Part shown: positions 39,662-49,438 of the stretch, piece after piece
Layout: every line of letters starts with the position of its first letter
Numbering within the stretch: the stretch's first letter is position 1
From: UBA2767 sp965228625
GTDB taxonomy: Bacteria > Pseudomonadota > Alphaproteobacteria > Rhizobiales > Methyloligellaceae
Length of the DNA stretch: 64,000 bases
Reading direction: 5' to 3'
Assembly (NCBI GenBank): GCA_965228625.1
Contig: OZ245829.1
Coordinates: forward strand, 3,224,001-3,288,000
Notes under the pieces: model-generated
What the model saw: the letters and a program-made list of their open reading frames with translations, nothing else
What the model was told of the DNA's origin: nothing
Databases searched by the model: none
Position numbers and translations under genes: made by a program

Positions 39662-42591
39662 ATGAGTGCCGCCGAGAAAGAAACTCCCCCCGCCGAGCCG
39701 CGTCCCGTCGGGAAGGGCGACCACGTCTTCCTGGTCGACGGATCGGGTTACATCTTCCGCGCCTACCACGCCCTGCCGCCCCTGTCGCGGCCGTCCGACG
39801 GTTTGCCGATCGGCGCGGTGCACGGTTTCTGCCAGATGCTGTGGAAGCTGCTCACCGACAAGACCGACGCGTTCGAGCCGACCCACCTTGCGGTCATCTT
39901 CGACTATTCCGGCCGGTCGTTCCGCAACGACATCTATCCCGAATACAAGGCCAACCGCCCGGAGCCGCCCGAGGACCTGGTTCCGCAGTTCTCCATCATC
40001 CGCGACGCGACACGCGCCTTCAATGTCGCCTGCATCGAACAGGAGGGCTACGAGGCGGACGATCTGATCGCCACTTACGCGAAGCAGGCGCGCGCGGACG
40101 GCGGCGATGTGACGATCATCTCCTCCGACAAGGACCTGATGCAGCTCGTCGGTCCCGGCGTCGTCATGGTCGACACCATGAAGCAGAACAAGCACATCGG
40201 GCCGGAGGAGGTGAAGGAGCGCTTCGGACTCGGGCCGGACAAGGTGGTCGAGGTGCAGGCGCTCGCCGGCGACTCGACCGACAACGTGCCGGGCGTGCCG
40301 GGCATCGGCGTCAAGACGGCGGCCCAGCTCATCGAGGAGTATGGCGATCTCGACAACCTTCTGGCCCATGCGGAGGAGATCAAGCAGCCGAAGCGGCGCG
40401 AGAACCTGATCGCCTTCGCCGACCAGGCACGCGTCAGCCGTGAACTGGTCCTGCTGAAGGACGACGTTCCCGTCGAGGTTCCGCTCGATGAGACGGGCGT
40501 GCAGGCGCCGGTTGCCGATCGGATCCTCGGTTTCATGGTCGACATGGAATTCACCACGCTCACCCGCCGCGTCGCCGAGGCGCTGGACGCGGAACCGCCG
40601 GCGCGGTCCGCCAAGCCGGCCGCAAAGACCGCGGACGAGAGCGGCAAGACTTCGGGCAACGGCGCGGACGCGGCGACGCCGGCCGAGCTTGCAGCCTATC
40701 GGTCCGACGAGATCGCCAAGCTGCCGATCGACCGCGCCACCTACGAAACGGTCACCGATATCGCCGCCCTGGAGGCCTGGGTCGCGGAAGCGCGCGAAAA
40801 GGGATTCGTCGCGTTCGACACCGAAACCGACTCGCTCGACGAGATGCAGGCGCGCCTCATCGGCGTGTCCATGGCGACGGAACCGGGGCGTGCCTGTTAC
40901 GTGCCGCTGCAGCACGGGGCGGGCGACGGGCTCGACCTGGAAGGCGTCGGCGACACCACGCAGATCCCGCTCGACGATGCGGTCGCCGCGCTCAAGCCCC
41001 TGCTCGAGGACCAGTCGGTTCTCAAGATCGGACAGAACCTCAAATACGACATGACGGTGCTGGCGACGCACGGCATCGATCTGGCACCCATCGACGACAC
41101 CATGCTGCTGTCCTACACGCTCGATTCAGGGCGCGGCCGGCACGGCATGGACGAGCTGGCGCTGCGCCATCTGGGCCATGTCTGCATCTCCTACAAGGAC
41201 ATCGCCGGGACCGGCAAATCCGCGCTCACCTTCGACCAGATCCCGATCGACAAGGCGAGCGAGTATGCGGCGGAGGACGCCGACGTGACGCTGCGGCTGT
41301 GGATGCTGCTCAAGCCAAGGCTGGCGGCGGAAAGCATGGCGACGGTCTACGAAACGCTGGAGCGACCGCTGGCCGGTGTGCTGGCGCGCATGGAGCGCAA
41401 CGGCGTACACGTGGAACGGCAGGTGCTGTCGCGGCTGTCCGGCGACTTCGCCCAGAAGCTCGGCAGCCTTGAAGATTCGATCCACAAGGGGGCGGGCGCG
41501 GAATTCAACATCGGGTCGCCGCGCCAGCTCGGCGAAATCCTGTTCGACAAGATGAAGCTGCCCGGCGGCAAGAAGACCAAGTCCGGACAGTGGGAGACCC
41601 GCGCCGGGCTGCTCGACGACCTCGCAGCCAACGAGGACCTGCCCGACGAGGCGCGCGGCTTCATCCAGGAGATGCTGGAGTGGCGGCAGCTTTCCAAGCT
41701 CAAGAGCACCTATACGGACGCGCTGCCGGGTCACATCAACCCGGATACAGGCCGCATCCATACATCCTACGCGATGGCCGCCACCTCGACCGGACGCCTC
41801 GCCTCGACCGATCCGAACCTGCAGAACATCCCGGTGCGCACGCCCGAAGGGCGCTCGATCCGTACCGCCTTCGTCGCCGAGAAAGGCAACAAGCTGATCT
41901 CCGCCGACTATTCGCAGATCGAGCTGCGGGTGCTCGCCCACATGGCCGATATCGCCGCGTTGAAGAAGGCATTCGACGACGGGCTCGACATCCACGCCAT
42001 GACGGCGAGCGAGATGTTCGGCGTGCCCGTGAAAGATATGCCGCCCGAGACGCGCCGCGCGCCAAGGCCATCAATTTCGGCATCATCTACGGCATCTCGG
42101 CGTTCGGCCTCGCCAACCAGCTCGGCATCCCGCGTTCGGAAGCCGCCGACTACATCAAGACCTATTTCGAGCGCTTCCCCGGCATCCGCGACTATATGGA
42201 GGCGACCAAGGAGCGCGCGCGCAAGCAGGGGTACGTCGAGACCCTCTTCGGGCGGCGCATCCACTTCGCCGATATCAATTCCAAGAACCCGCAGCTCCGC
42301 GCCTTCAAGGAACGCGCGGCGATCAACGCACCGATCCAGGGCTCGGCGGCCGACATCATCCGCCGCGCCATGATCCGCATGGAGGACGCGCTCGATCAGA
42401 CGAAACTCTCCGCGCGCATGCTGCTGCAGGTGCATGACGAGCTGATCTTCGAGGCGCCGGAGAGCGAGGTCGACAAGACCATGAAGGTGGCGTCAGAGGT
42501 GATGGAGAACTCACCGGAGCCGGCCGTGCACCTCGACGTGCCGCTCAAGGTCGACGCCCGCGCCGCGGACAACTGGGACGAGGCGCACTGA
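39662..42591 (+). CDS. polA: DNA polymerase I, frameshifted in this sequence
   Basis: The product would be about 976 aa if read through one frame change near 42059. The 5'-nuclease domain is complete (VDGSGYIFRAYHALPPL, DYSGRSFRNDIYPEYKANR, SSDKDLMQLV, GDSTDNVPGVPGIGVKTA). The 3'-5' exonuclease domain has FDTETDSLDEM with both catalytic acids, and NLKYDMTVL. Polymerase motif A is LISADYSQIELRVLAHM. In the O-helix motif B (RRxAKAINFGIIYG) one base is missing in a CGCGCC-rich run: the first frame ends PPETRR and the sequence resumes as AKAINFGIIYG. Motif C is LLQVHDELIFEAP. A sequencing or assembly error is more likely than a true mutation. The ATG at 39662 is used; a GTG at 39653 is in frame. 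Confidence 0.9.
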
Positions 42592-42663
42592 GTGAACGCC
42601 ATGCCCTTTGCGGTCGAACTCTCTGCGCACTAGAATGCGGCCTCCACAACAAGGATAAGAACA

Positions 42664-43059
42664 ATGGACGCGCGCGCTGATCAGGACACCACCGACCTCG
42701 GACCTCTGGAAGATTTTCCGGAAGACGCATTCCGCGTGATGCGCGTCGGCAAACGCGAGATCGGCGTCTACCGCTCGTCGAACGGCGAGGTGTTCGCCAT
42801 GGCCAATTTCTGCCCGCACCGCGGCGCCCCGCTGTGTGAAGGCCCCGTTGGCGGCACGCTGATGCCGTCGGAGCCGGGCGAGCTGGTCTACGGCATGGAC
42901 GGCGACGTGGTCCGTTGTCCCTGGCACGGCTACGAGTTCTCGCTGCATACCGGCGAGTGCCTGTTCACGGGACAGCGCATGCGCGCAAAGACCTATTCCG
43001 TGAGCGTCGAGAACGGACGTGTCCGGGTGAGCGGTATCAAATCGGGAGAAACGATATGA
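42664..43059 (+). CDS. Rieske [2Fe-2S] domain protein
   Basis: A 131-aa single-domain Rieske protein. The cluster motifs are CPHRGAPLC (C50, H52) and CPWHGYEF (C85, H88), giving two cysteine and two histidine ligands. Such small proteins serve as ferredoxins for oxygenases or as electron-transfer partners. An insertion TLMPSEPGELVYGMDGD separates the motifs. The stop overlaps the ATG of the following amidohydrolase gene, so the two are cotranslated. A partner oxygenase is not encoded nearby. Confidence 0.92.
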   Translation: MDARADQDTTDLGPLEDFPEDAFRVMRVGKREIGVYRSSNGEVFAMANFCPHRGAPLCEGPVGGTLMPSEPGELVYGMDGDVVRCPWHGYEFSLHTGECLFTGQRMRAKTYSVSVENGRVRVSGIKSGETI

Positions 43060-44183
43060 CCGTCATGGACAAGCCAAAGCGGGCAAAGGAACCCAGGGAC
43101 CCGCTCGCGGGCGAGATCATCGATTGCGATATTCACTCGGTCCTGCCCGGTGGCCTGAAAACGATCTTTCCCTATCTCGACCGCGCGACGCGGCAAAGGC
43201 TCGAGACCAAGGGCGTCGGCGTCGGCCACAGCGCGCTGTCGCCGCGTCTCGCCGTACCCAATGGCGGACACGCCATTCGCCCGGACGCGAAAACACCGGA
43301 CGGCGGACCCGGGGGCTCTGACCCGGATTACATCATTGAGGACCTGATCGAACCGCACGGAATCAGCGCGGCCGTCTGCACCTGCATCCAGGGCGGCGCA
43401 TTGGCCACGGTCCTCGCCGGGCCCGACGAGAGCGTTTCCATCTGCCGCGCCTTCAACGATTTCCATTTGCAGGAGTGGAAGCTGAGCAAGGCCGGGCCGA
43501 TCCGTTACGCCGCGGTCGTGCCGGTACAGATCCCGGAAGAGGCGGCGAAGGAGATCGAGCGCATCGGCGACGAACCCGGTGTCGCCGCCATCTTCATGCC
43601 GTTGCTCAACATTCCCATGGGCAACCGGCACTACCACCCGATCTACGCCGCCGCGCAGGAGAAGGGCCTGCCGATCCTCCTGCACGTGACCGGCACCGAA
43701 AACGTCTATCACGGCTCGCCGGTGATCGCCGGCGGGTGGCCGGAGTCCTATGCCGAACGCTACTGCTCGCTGTCGCAGGTGGGCGAGGCCAATCTCATCA
43801 GCCTTGTCTTCAGCGGCGTGCTGGAGCGTTTCCCCGAACTCAAGGTGCTGTTCGTCGAGTTCGGCTGCGGCTGGGTGCTGCCGACCATGTGGCGCATGGA
43901 CAAGGCATGGCGCGGGGTCCGGTTCGACGTGCCGTGGGTCAAGAAATCGCCGATCGACTACATCAACGCGCATGTCAAGCTCTCGACCCAGCCGCTGGAC
44001 GAGCCGGCCGACCCGGCGCAGCTCAAGAGCCTGGTCGAACTGATCGGCGACAATCTGCTGTGCTTCGCGACGGATTACCCCCATTGGGACAACGACATGC
44101 CGGGGCGGAGCCTGCGGATGCTCTCCGACGAAACCCGCCGCCGTATCTTCGTAGAGAATGCCCAGAGCATCCTGCGCCTCTGA
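43056..44183 (+). CDS. Amidohydrolase family protein (ACMSD-like)
   Basis: A 375-aa TIM-barrel metal enzyme of the amidohydrolase-2 family, the group of aminocarboxymuconate semialdehyde decarboxylase and 2,3-dihydroxybenzoate-type decarboxylases. The N-terminal metal site reads DCDIH (D25, H27) in place of HxH, a known variant. Later markers are PILLHVTGTE, LKVLFVEFGCGWVLPTMWRMD and the catalytic aspartate in CFATDYPHWDND. It is translated with the Rieske protein, suggesting an aromatic or heterocyclic degradation step. The reaction could be hydrolysis or non-oxidative decarboxylation. Confidence 0.88.
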   Translation: MTVMDKPKRAKEPRDPLAGEIIDCDIHSVLPGGLKTIFPYLDRATRQRLETKGVGVGHSALSPRLAVPNGGHAIRPDAKTPDGGPGGSDPDYIIEDLIEPHGISAAVCTCIQGGALATVLAGPDESVSICRAFNDFHLQEWKLSKAGPIRYAAVVPVQIPEEAAKEIERIGDEPGVAAIFMPLLNIPMGNRHYHPIYAAAQEKGLPILLHVTGTENVYHGSPVIAGGWPESYAERYCSLSQVGEANLISLVFSGVLERFPELKVLFVEFGCGWVLPTMWRMDKAWRGVRFDVPWVKKSPIDYINAHVKLSTQPLDEPADPAQLKSLVELIGDNLLCFATDYPHWDNDMPGRSLRMLSDETRRRIFVENAQSILRL

Positions 44184-44214
44184 ACCCGCCACCGGGTCCG
44201 CGAAGGTGCCGAAT

Positions 44215-44739
44215 GTGACGGTTACGGATGTCGCGGACGGCGCCGATCTCGAGGCCGTGCGCGATCTGTGCCGCGCCTTTCGTCAGGCACAGTGCGAACT
44301 CTACGCGCACGCATACGACATGATCGAGGACCAGTATGGCGCGGCTGCGTTCGAGGAGATCCTCGCGACGCTGCCCGAGCGTCACGCGCCGCCGGGCGGT
44401 GTCATCCTGCTGGCACGGGTGAACGGCGCGCCTGCCGGGTGCGTCATGCTTACCCCGATCGATCAGGCGACCTGCGAGATGAAGCGGATGTTCGTCGATC
44501 CGGCCATGCGCCGGAAAGGCGTCGGCCGCGCGCTCGCCGCCGCGGTGATCGATGCCGCGCGGGCGCGGCGGTTTGCACGCATGCGCCTCGACACCGGTCC
44601 GCTGCAGCATGCGGCCGTTGCGCTTTACCGCGCGCTCGGGTTCCGCGATCGCGATCCTTACGAGGAAGACGGGCCCGACTGGCTCGACAAGGTGTTCCTG
44701 GAGCTTGACCTGCGCGCGCCCGCGCCGGGGGAGAGCTGA
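44215..44739 (+). CDS. GNAT family N-acetyltransferase
   Basis: A 174-aa acetyltransferase. The acetyl-CoA-binding motif A is MFVDPAMRRKGVGRALAAAVIDAARARRF with the R-x-x-G-x-G/A pattern, and motif B includes LDTGPLQHAAVALYRALGFRDRDPY. The start is uncertain: the GTG at 44215 is chosen because CGAAGG lies about 8 bp upstream; a GTG at 44206 and an ATG at 44158 are also in frame. Its stop shares a base with the glycerol kinase ATG (TGATG). The substrate is not predictable. Confidence 0.85.
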   Translation: MTVTDVADGADLEAVRDLCRAFRQAQCELYAHAYDMIEDQYGAAAFEEILATLPERHAPPGGVILLARVNGAPAGCVMLTPIDQATCEMKRMFVDPAMRRKGVGRALAAAVIDAARARRFARMRLDTGPLQHAAVALYRALGFRDRDPYEEDGPDWLDKVFLELDLRAPAPGES

Positions 44740-46247
44740 TGGCCGGTCACGTCCTCGCCATGGACCAGGGCACGACCTCGAGCCGCGCGATCGTGTTCGA
44801 TGGCGACCTGAATGTCGTCGCGATCTCGCAGGCCGAGTTTCCCCAGCACTTCCCCCGGTCCGGCTGGGTCGAACACGCGCCCGAAGACATCTGGAACTCG
44901 TCCCTGGAGACGGCGCGGAGCGCGATCGGCAAAGCGGGCATCGAGGCAAAGGACATCGCGTCGATCGGTATCACCAATCAGCGCGAGACCACGCTTGTCT
45001 GGGACCGCGAGACCGGCGAGCCGGTCCATCGCGCCATCGTCTGGCAGGACCGCCGCACTGCCGCCATGTGTGAGCGCCTGAAGGCGGAAGGACACGAGGG
45101 TGAGGTCGCCGCAAAGTCGGGTCTGTTGCTCGATCCCTATTTCTCCGCGACCAAGCTCGCCTGGCTGCTCGACACGGTCGACGGTGCGCGCCGCGCGGCG
45201 GAGGAGGGAAAGCTCGCCTTCGGCACGGTCGACACCTTCCTGCTGTGGCGGTTGACCGGCGGCAAGGTCCACGCGACGGATGCGACCAATGCCAGCCGGA
45301 CCATGCTCTACAACATCATGGAGCACCGCTGGGACGAGGACCTGCTCGCGCTGTTCCGGGTGCCGCGCGCGGTGCTGCCGGAGGTACGCGACACCGGCGC
45401 CGATTTCGGTCACACCGACCCGGAGCTGTTCGGCGCCTCGATCCCGATCGCCGGCATCGCCGGCGACCAGCAGGCGGCGACGATCGGCCAGGCCTGTTTC
45501 GAGCCCGGCATGATGAAGTCGACATATGGCACGGGGTGTTTTGCGGTGCTGGTGACCGGCGACAAGGCGGTCAGATCGAACAACCGGTTGCTGACGACCA
45601 TCGCCTACCAGTTCGGCGGCAAACCGACCTATGCGCTGGAGGGCTCGATCTTCATCGCCGGCGCGGCGGTGCAATGGCTGCGCGACGGGCTCGGTCTCAT
45701 CGACGACGCGGCCCATGCGGGCCCGCTGGCCGATGAGGCGGACGCGCATCACGAGGTCTATCTCGTGCCTGCTTTCGCCGGTCTCGGCGCGCCGTACTGG
45801 GACAGCGAGGCGCGCGGGGCGATGTACGGGCTGACCCGCGCCACGGGGCGCGCGGAGTTCGCCCGCGCCGCGCTCGAAAGCGTATGTTTTCAGACCCGCG
45901 ACCTGCTCGAGGCGATGCGGCGCGACGGCGCGGAGGCGGACAACACGGTGCTGCGGGTCGACGGCGGCATGGCGGTGTCCGACTGGACCATGCAGCGCCT
46001 CGCCGACATCCTCGGCACCACGGTCGACCGGCCGGTGGTCCATGAGACGACGGCGCTCGGCGCGGCCTATGTCGCCGGGATGCAGGCCGGTCTCTATCCC
46101 GCACCCGAGGAATTCGCCGGCCGCTGGGCGCTGGAGCGGCGCTTCGAACCGGAGATGCAGGCCGAGGAACGGGAGCGCAAATATGCCGGGTGGCAGGACG
46201 CGGTGCGGCGGACGTTGTCAGCCAATGGGCCTCGAGGCCGCCAATGA
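44739..46247 (+). CDS. glpK: Glycerol kinase
   Basis: A 502-aa FGGY-family kinase that phosphorylates glycerol to sn-glycerol 3-phosphate with ATP. The N-terminal phosphate loop is AMDQGTTSSRAIVFD. The glycerol-site segments are WVEHAPEDIW, ITNQRETTLVWDRETGEPVHRAIVWQDRRT and the conserved GDQQAATIGQACFEPGMMKSTYGTGCF. The C-terminal ATP site has RVDGGMAVSDWTMQRLADIL. Length is standard. No glpD, glpF or regulator lies in the window; it appears cotranscribed with the GNAT gene. Confidence 0.96.
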   Translation: MAGHVLAMDQGTTSSRAIVFDGDLNVVAISQAEFPQHFPRSGWVEHAPEDIWNSSLETARSAIGKAGIEAKDIASIGITNQRETTLVWDRETGEPVHRAIVWQDRRTAAMCERLKAEGHEGEVAAKSGLLLDPYFSATKLAWLLDTVDGARRAAEEGKLAFGTVDTFLLWRLTGGKVHATDATNASRTMLYNIMEHRWDEDLLALFRVPRAVLPEVRDTGADFGHTDPELFGASIPIAGIAGDQQAATIGQACFEPGMMKSTYGTGCFAVLVTGDKAVRSNNRLLTTIAYQFGGKPTYALEGSIFIAGAAVQWLRDGLGLIDDAAHAGPLADEADAHHEVYLVPAFAGLGAPYWDSEARGAMYGLTRATGRAEFARAALESVCFQTRDLLEAMRRDGAEADNTVLRVDGGMAVSDWTMQRLADILGTTVDRPVVHETTALGAAYVAGMQAGLYPAPEEFAGRWALERRFEPEMQAEERERKYAGWQDAVRRTLSANGPRGRQ

Positions 46248-46386
46248 CCATGCAAAGCATGGTAGCGTTCTATATTCAATTCAATAGAACATAATACTAG
46301 TAAATAATCAATATTCGGTGTATGGTCGATTCTATATTGAGTAGGAGTGTTTCTTCCTGCATTCGTTTATTTGCGGCATATTTCCA
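46248..46386. promoter_or_regulatory. A+T-rich upstream region with palindrome
   Basis: The 139 bp between glpK and the DUF3616 gene are sharply A+T-rich. They contain GTTCTAT/ATAGAAC (46267-46273/46284-46290), a perfect 7-bp inverted repeat around a 10-bp A+T spacer, and several TATATT/TATAAT-like hexamers. It could be a promoter-operator for the next gene. It is not a standard terminator. Confidence 0.4.
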
Positions 46387-47568
46387 ATGAACTGGCAGCT
46401 CAAAAGAACCCTCGGCGCACTGGCGGTGACCCTGTGCGCATACCCGGCCTTTGCCAGCGACAACCCGAAGGAGAGGTCCCTGGGCGGCTATCCGCTCTGC
46501 GAGGCTTCTGCTGCGATTATCCTGAACTGTCCCGAGGACAAGGAGAAAGACAAAGACAAAGATAAAAAACGAGATAAAAACGGTGAGAGACTCTGCCTTC
46601 TCGTTGGTGACAACGAGGTCAGAGATCGGCTGTTTCTGTTTGATATCAGCGAGACAAACGAGGAGGTTCTGCTCGAAGACCGGCGAGAATTGCATTTGAA
46701 TTCACTGTCCAAGAAAGACAACTTCCAGATTTCGGATATTGAGGCGCTGGTCGATTTAGAGGCACGTGACATACTCATCTACGGCTCTCACAGTCGGAAC
46801 AAGGCATGTAAGGACAGAGAGAATCGTCGGCGTTTTGCGCATGGGAAGTTGAAAAAGACGAAAATTGGCAAAGGATTGAACAAACCCGGCAAATCTGATG
46901 AGCACACGTGTAGGTTGCTCTTCGGCGAAAACCGGACCGACGATATGCAGAAGGTCTGCGCGGAGATAGAGCGCAGAGAGGCTTTGGCTGATGCAGCTCG
47001 CGGAAAGACGAGCGAAGACGATCGAATTAGCGCGTGCAATTCGGACCCGGCTTTCAATCTGGAAGGCGCCGTTGCCGTTCCGGATGCCCAAGGAAACACG
47101 CGCGTGTGGATTGGCCTGCGCGCGCCGCTCGTCGGAGGTAAGGCCGTCCTTCTTAGGCAGGTGGAGAACTTGAAGAAGTTCCGGTTCGACGGCGTGGCGT
47201 TCGTCAAACTCAAGGGCCGCGGCGACTTCCCGAACTATGGGATTCGTGAGCTGACACTTTCTGGCGACAAAATCTGGGGCATTGGCGGTCCTCCGCCCGA
47301 TCCGCCGGAGAATGGGAAAAAGCCCGATCACACGCTCTGGAGTATCAAGGCTGCGGACCTCGAGGATGGCGCTGATCTCAAGGCCAAGAAGGAACCGGAC
47401 GATCAACCGGCCAATAAGGGACAGGACGATCTTCCGCCATCCTCCGAAGGTCTCGCAATACTAGATGGCAAGGCGTTGGTGCTGATCGACGGAGACGATG
47501 CCGGCGACTCGAACCCGATGGTCTGCCGGAAACCGAGCACGTACATAGTCCACAATATCGGTAACTGA
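46387..47568 (+). CDS. Secreted DUF3616 domain protein
   Basis: A 393-aa exported protein with a signal peptide ending near residue 24 (YPAFA-SDNP). After a Cys-containing segment comes a striking run of alternating Lys/Asp/Glu (about residues 55-70). The body has LFLFDISETNEE, then FNLEGAVAVPDAQGNTRVWIGLRAPLVGGKAVLL, the central signature of DUF3616, and a C-terminal SEGLAILDGKALVLIDGDDAG. DUF3616 proteins look like beta-propellers related to phytase/esterase-like folds, with no assigned function. Codon use and the A+T-rich upstream region differ from neighbours, hinting at transfer. Confidence 0.7.
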   Translation: MNWQLKRTLGALAVTLCAYPAFASDNPKERSLGGYPLCEASAAIILNCPEDKEKDKDKDKKRDKNGERLCLLVGDNEVRDRLFLFDISETNEEVLLEDRRELHLNSLSKKDNFQISDIEALVDLEARDILIYGSHSRNKACKDRENRRRFAHGKLKKTKIGKGLNKPGKSDEHTCRLLFGENRTDDMQKVCAEIERREALADAARGKTSEDDRISACNSDPAFNLEGAVAVPDAQGNTRVWIGLRAPLVGGKAVLLRQVENLKKFRFDGVAFVKLKGRGDFPNYGIRELTLSGDKIWGIGGPPPDPPENGKKPDHTLWSIKAADLEDGADLKAKKEPDDQPANKGQDDLPPSSEGLAILDGKALVLIDGDDAGDSNPMVCRKPSTYIVHNIGN

Positions 47569-47573
47569 CCGCG

Positions 47574-48023
47574 TCAACGGCTATCGGTCAGGTCGGCCTT
47601 TTCCGTGATCCAGATGACCGTGTTCTTCTTCCCGTGCTTGCGGACCAGGTTGAAGAGGACGGCGGCGTTTTTGGGATGCAGACGGACGCAGCCATGGGAC
47701 GCCGGCCGGCCCAGCCGCTTGATCGCGTTCGTGCCGTGTATCGCCCAGTGACTGTCGTAGAAGACCGCGTACGGCATCGGCGCACCGCGGAACAGACTGG
47801 AGCGGTGATGCCGGCTCAGGAAGTAGGGCCGGAACGTGCCCGTCCGGGTCCATCCGGGGTGCTTCCCGCCGGAAATCTTCCAGACGTCCTTTTTCTCACC
47901 GTCCACGTAAAGGTGAAGGCGCTGCTCGGAAAGGATCACATGGGCGAGGACTTCGGCGTCGGCGCGGGTTGGAACGAAAACCGATGACGCCACAAGCGTG
48001 ATCAATCCAACAAGCCGATACAT
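47574..48023 (-). CDS. L,D-transpeptidase (YkuD domain)
   Basis: A 149-aa periplasmic enzyme that would crosslink peptidoglycan or attach proteins to it. A signal sequence covers about residues 1-23. The YkuD catalytic motif is complete: HWAIHGTNAIKRLGRPASHGCVRL, with H96, H110 and the nucleophile C112. No LysM or other binding domain is fused, so it is a minimal form. The ATG at 48023 is chosen because it begins the signal peptide and has GGGGTTGAG upstream; the longer open frame has no similarity. It lies convergent to the DUF3616 gene. Confidence 0.88.
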   Translation of the reverse strand: MYRLVGLITLVASSVFVPTRADAEVLAHVILSEQRLHLYVDGEKKDVWKISGGKHPGWTRTGTFRPYFLSRHHRSSLFRGAPMPYAVFYDSHWAIHGTNAIKRLGRPASHGCVRLHPKNAAVLFNLVRKHGKKNTVIWITEKADLTDSR

Positions 48024-48180
48024 CTCAACCCCGAAACATGGGTGTTCAACCGATCCGGTTCGGGCCTGCGCCGCGCCCCGCGCGCTCGGCCCAAAGCCGC
48101 ACTCTGCCGGACAATCATAAACAAATGACCACAGCGCCGTTAAGAGGTGCCACCACCGGCCCGCTTTGATCGACGAGGCT

Positions 48181-49017
48181 CTAGCCGAACCGCCCGGTGA
48201 TGTAGTCGCGGCACAGCTCGTTCTGCGGCTGGATGAAGATATCCTTCGTGTCGCCCTGCTCAAGCAATTCGCCCAGATGGAAGAAGGCGGTGCGCTGAGA
48301 AACCCGCGCCGCCTGCTGCATGTTGTGGGTGATGATGATGATGCAGTAACTCTCGCGCAGCCCCTCGATCAGGCTCTCCAGATGGGCGGTCGCACGCGGG
48401 TCGAGCGCCGAAGCCGGCTCATCCATAAGAATGATGTCCGGTTTCGTGGAGATGGCGCGCGCCACGCACAGGCGCTGTTGCTGACCGCCGGACAAATCGG
48501 TGCCCGGTTCGCGCAAGCGGTCCTTGACCTCGTCCCAAAGGCCGGCGAGTTCGAGACAGCGTTGCACAAGTTCATCGGTTTCGGCGCGTGTCGAGACGAG
48601 ACCGTGCAGCCGCGCGCCATAGGCGACATTGTGATAGACGGACCACGGGAACGGGTTCGGTTTCTGCGCCACCCATCCGAAGCGGCGCCTGAGCGTGGTC
48701 GCCTCGATTTCATCCGAATAGATGTCCTCGCCGTCCAAGGTGATCCGTCCCGCCAGACGGGTATCGGGGATGATCTCGTTCGTCCGGTTGAGGCAGCGCA
48801 GCAGGGTGGTCTTGCCGCATCCCGACGGGCCGATAAATGCGGTCACCTCCTGGTTGTAGATGTCGAGGGACACGTTCTTGAGCGCCTGTTTTTCGCCGTA
48901 CCAGAAATTGACGTCCTCGACCTTGATCTTCAGCCGGTGAGAACCGTCATGACTTGGGTGGTCGCCGACATGGAGCTTGTAGTCGACGAGGTTCTTTTCC
49001 ATCACTGTGTGCTGCAT
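48181..49017 (-). CDS. pstB: Phosphate ABC transporter ATP-binding protein PstB
   Basis: A 278-aa ATPase of the high-affinity phosphate importer. It has VNFWYGEKQALKNVSLDI, Walker A GPSGCGKTT (about 63-71), CLNRTNEIIPDTRLAGRITLDGEDIY (PstB-specific), signature LSGGQQQRLCVARA and Walker B IILMDEPASALDP. The PstB-specific FGWVAQKPNPFPWSVYHNVAYG is clear. The ATG at 49017 has AAGGA six bases upstream. pstS, pstC, pstA and phoU are not in the window, so this is an isolated or second copy. Confidence 0.92.
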   Translation of the reverse strand: MQHTVMEKNLVDYKLHVGDHPSHDGSHRLKIKVEDVNFWYGEKQALKNVSLDIYNQEVTAFIGPSGCGKTTLLRCLNRTNEIIPDTRLAGRITLDGEDIYSDEIEATTLRRRFGWVAQKPNPFPWSVYHNVAYGARLHGLVSTRAETDELVQRCLELAGLWDEVKDRLREPGTDLSGGQQQRLCVARAISTKPDIILMDEPASALDPRATAHLESLIEGLRESYCIIIITHNMQQAARVSQRTAFFHLGELLEQGDTKDIFIQPQNELCRDYITGRFG

Positions 49018-49084
49018 GCCCGTTCCTTGATGCGCGGCCACGACCGCCCCGACCGTACGGCCGGAGATTCGAAACAGACCGTGG

Positions 49085-49290
49085 TCAAGGGGCGCGAGCG
49101 TTGTTCCAGGTCAACACGGAGCCGCAACGGGTGCGCTTTATGACATCGTTTGGCGAAAGATTTGTGAAACCGTCCGGTGATGGCTCTCGGTTGCGACGCT
49201 CCATGCTGCGCCGGTGTGCGAATTCACCACGCGCATAGTCCGTCCAGAGCTCGGCTGCCAACGACTTGTTCTTGGAGCGACCTTCAATCG
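49085..49290 (-). other. Possible small gene or gene remnant
   Basis: Within the 421-bp interval upstream of pstB, one minus-strand frame reads protein-like for about 66 codons (SKNKSLAAELWTDYARGEF, then HRRSMERRNREP) and ends at the TGA 49085-49087. It has no clear start; TTG is the best option. I do not recognise it. It may be a fragment. The rest of 49018-49438 shows nothing else supportable. Confidence 0.25.
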
Positions 49291-49438
49291 GCGGGGCGGC
49301 TCACAGCCCGGATGAGCAGACAACCGCCCGCTCGTCCACATTCCAAGTCCTTGCCCAAGTCCGTGCAAGGTGGCTTGGATTGCGATTGCGACGCGGACGA
49401 ACAGGCGGTTGAAGATGCCAATGTCCGATTTTTGCGGC

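Noticed and set aside
39272..41071. A 599-codon open frame on the minus strand opposite polA
   Set aside because: It lies entirely opposite a clearly recognisable DNA polymerase I, is Arg/His/Val-rich and shows no domain. Long antisense frames are common in G+C-rich genes.
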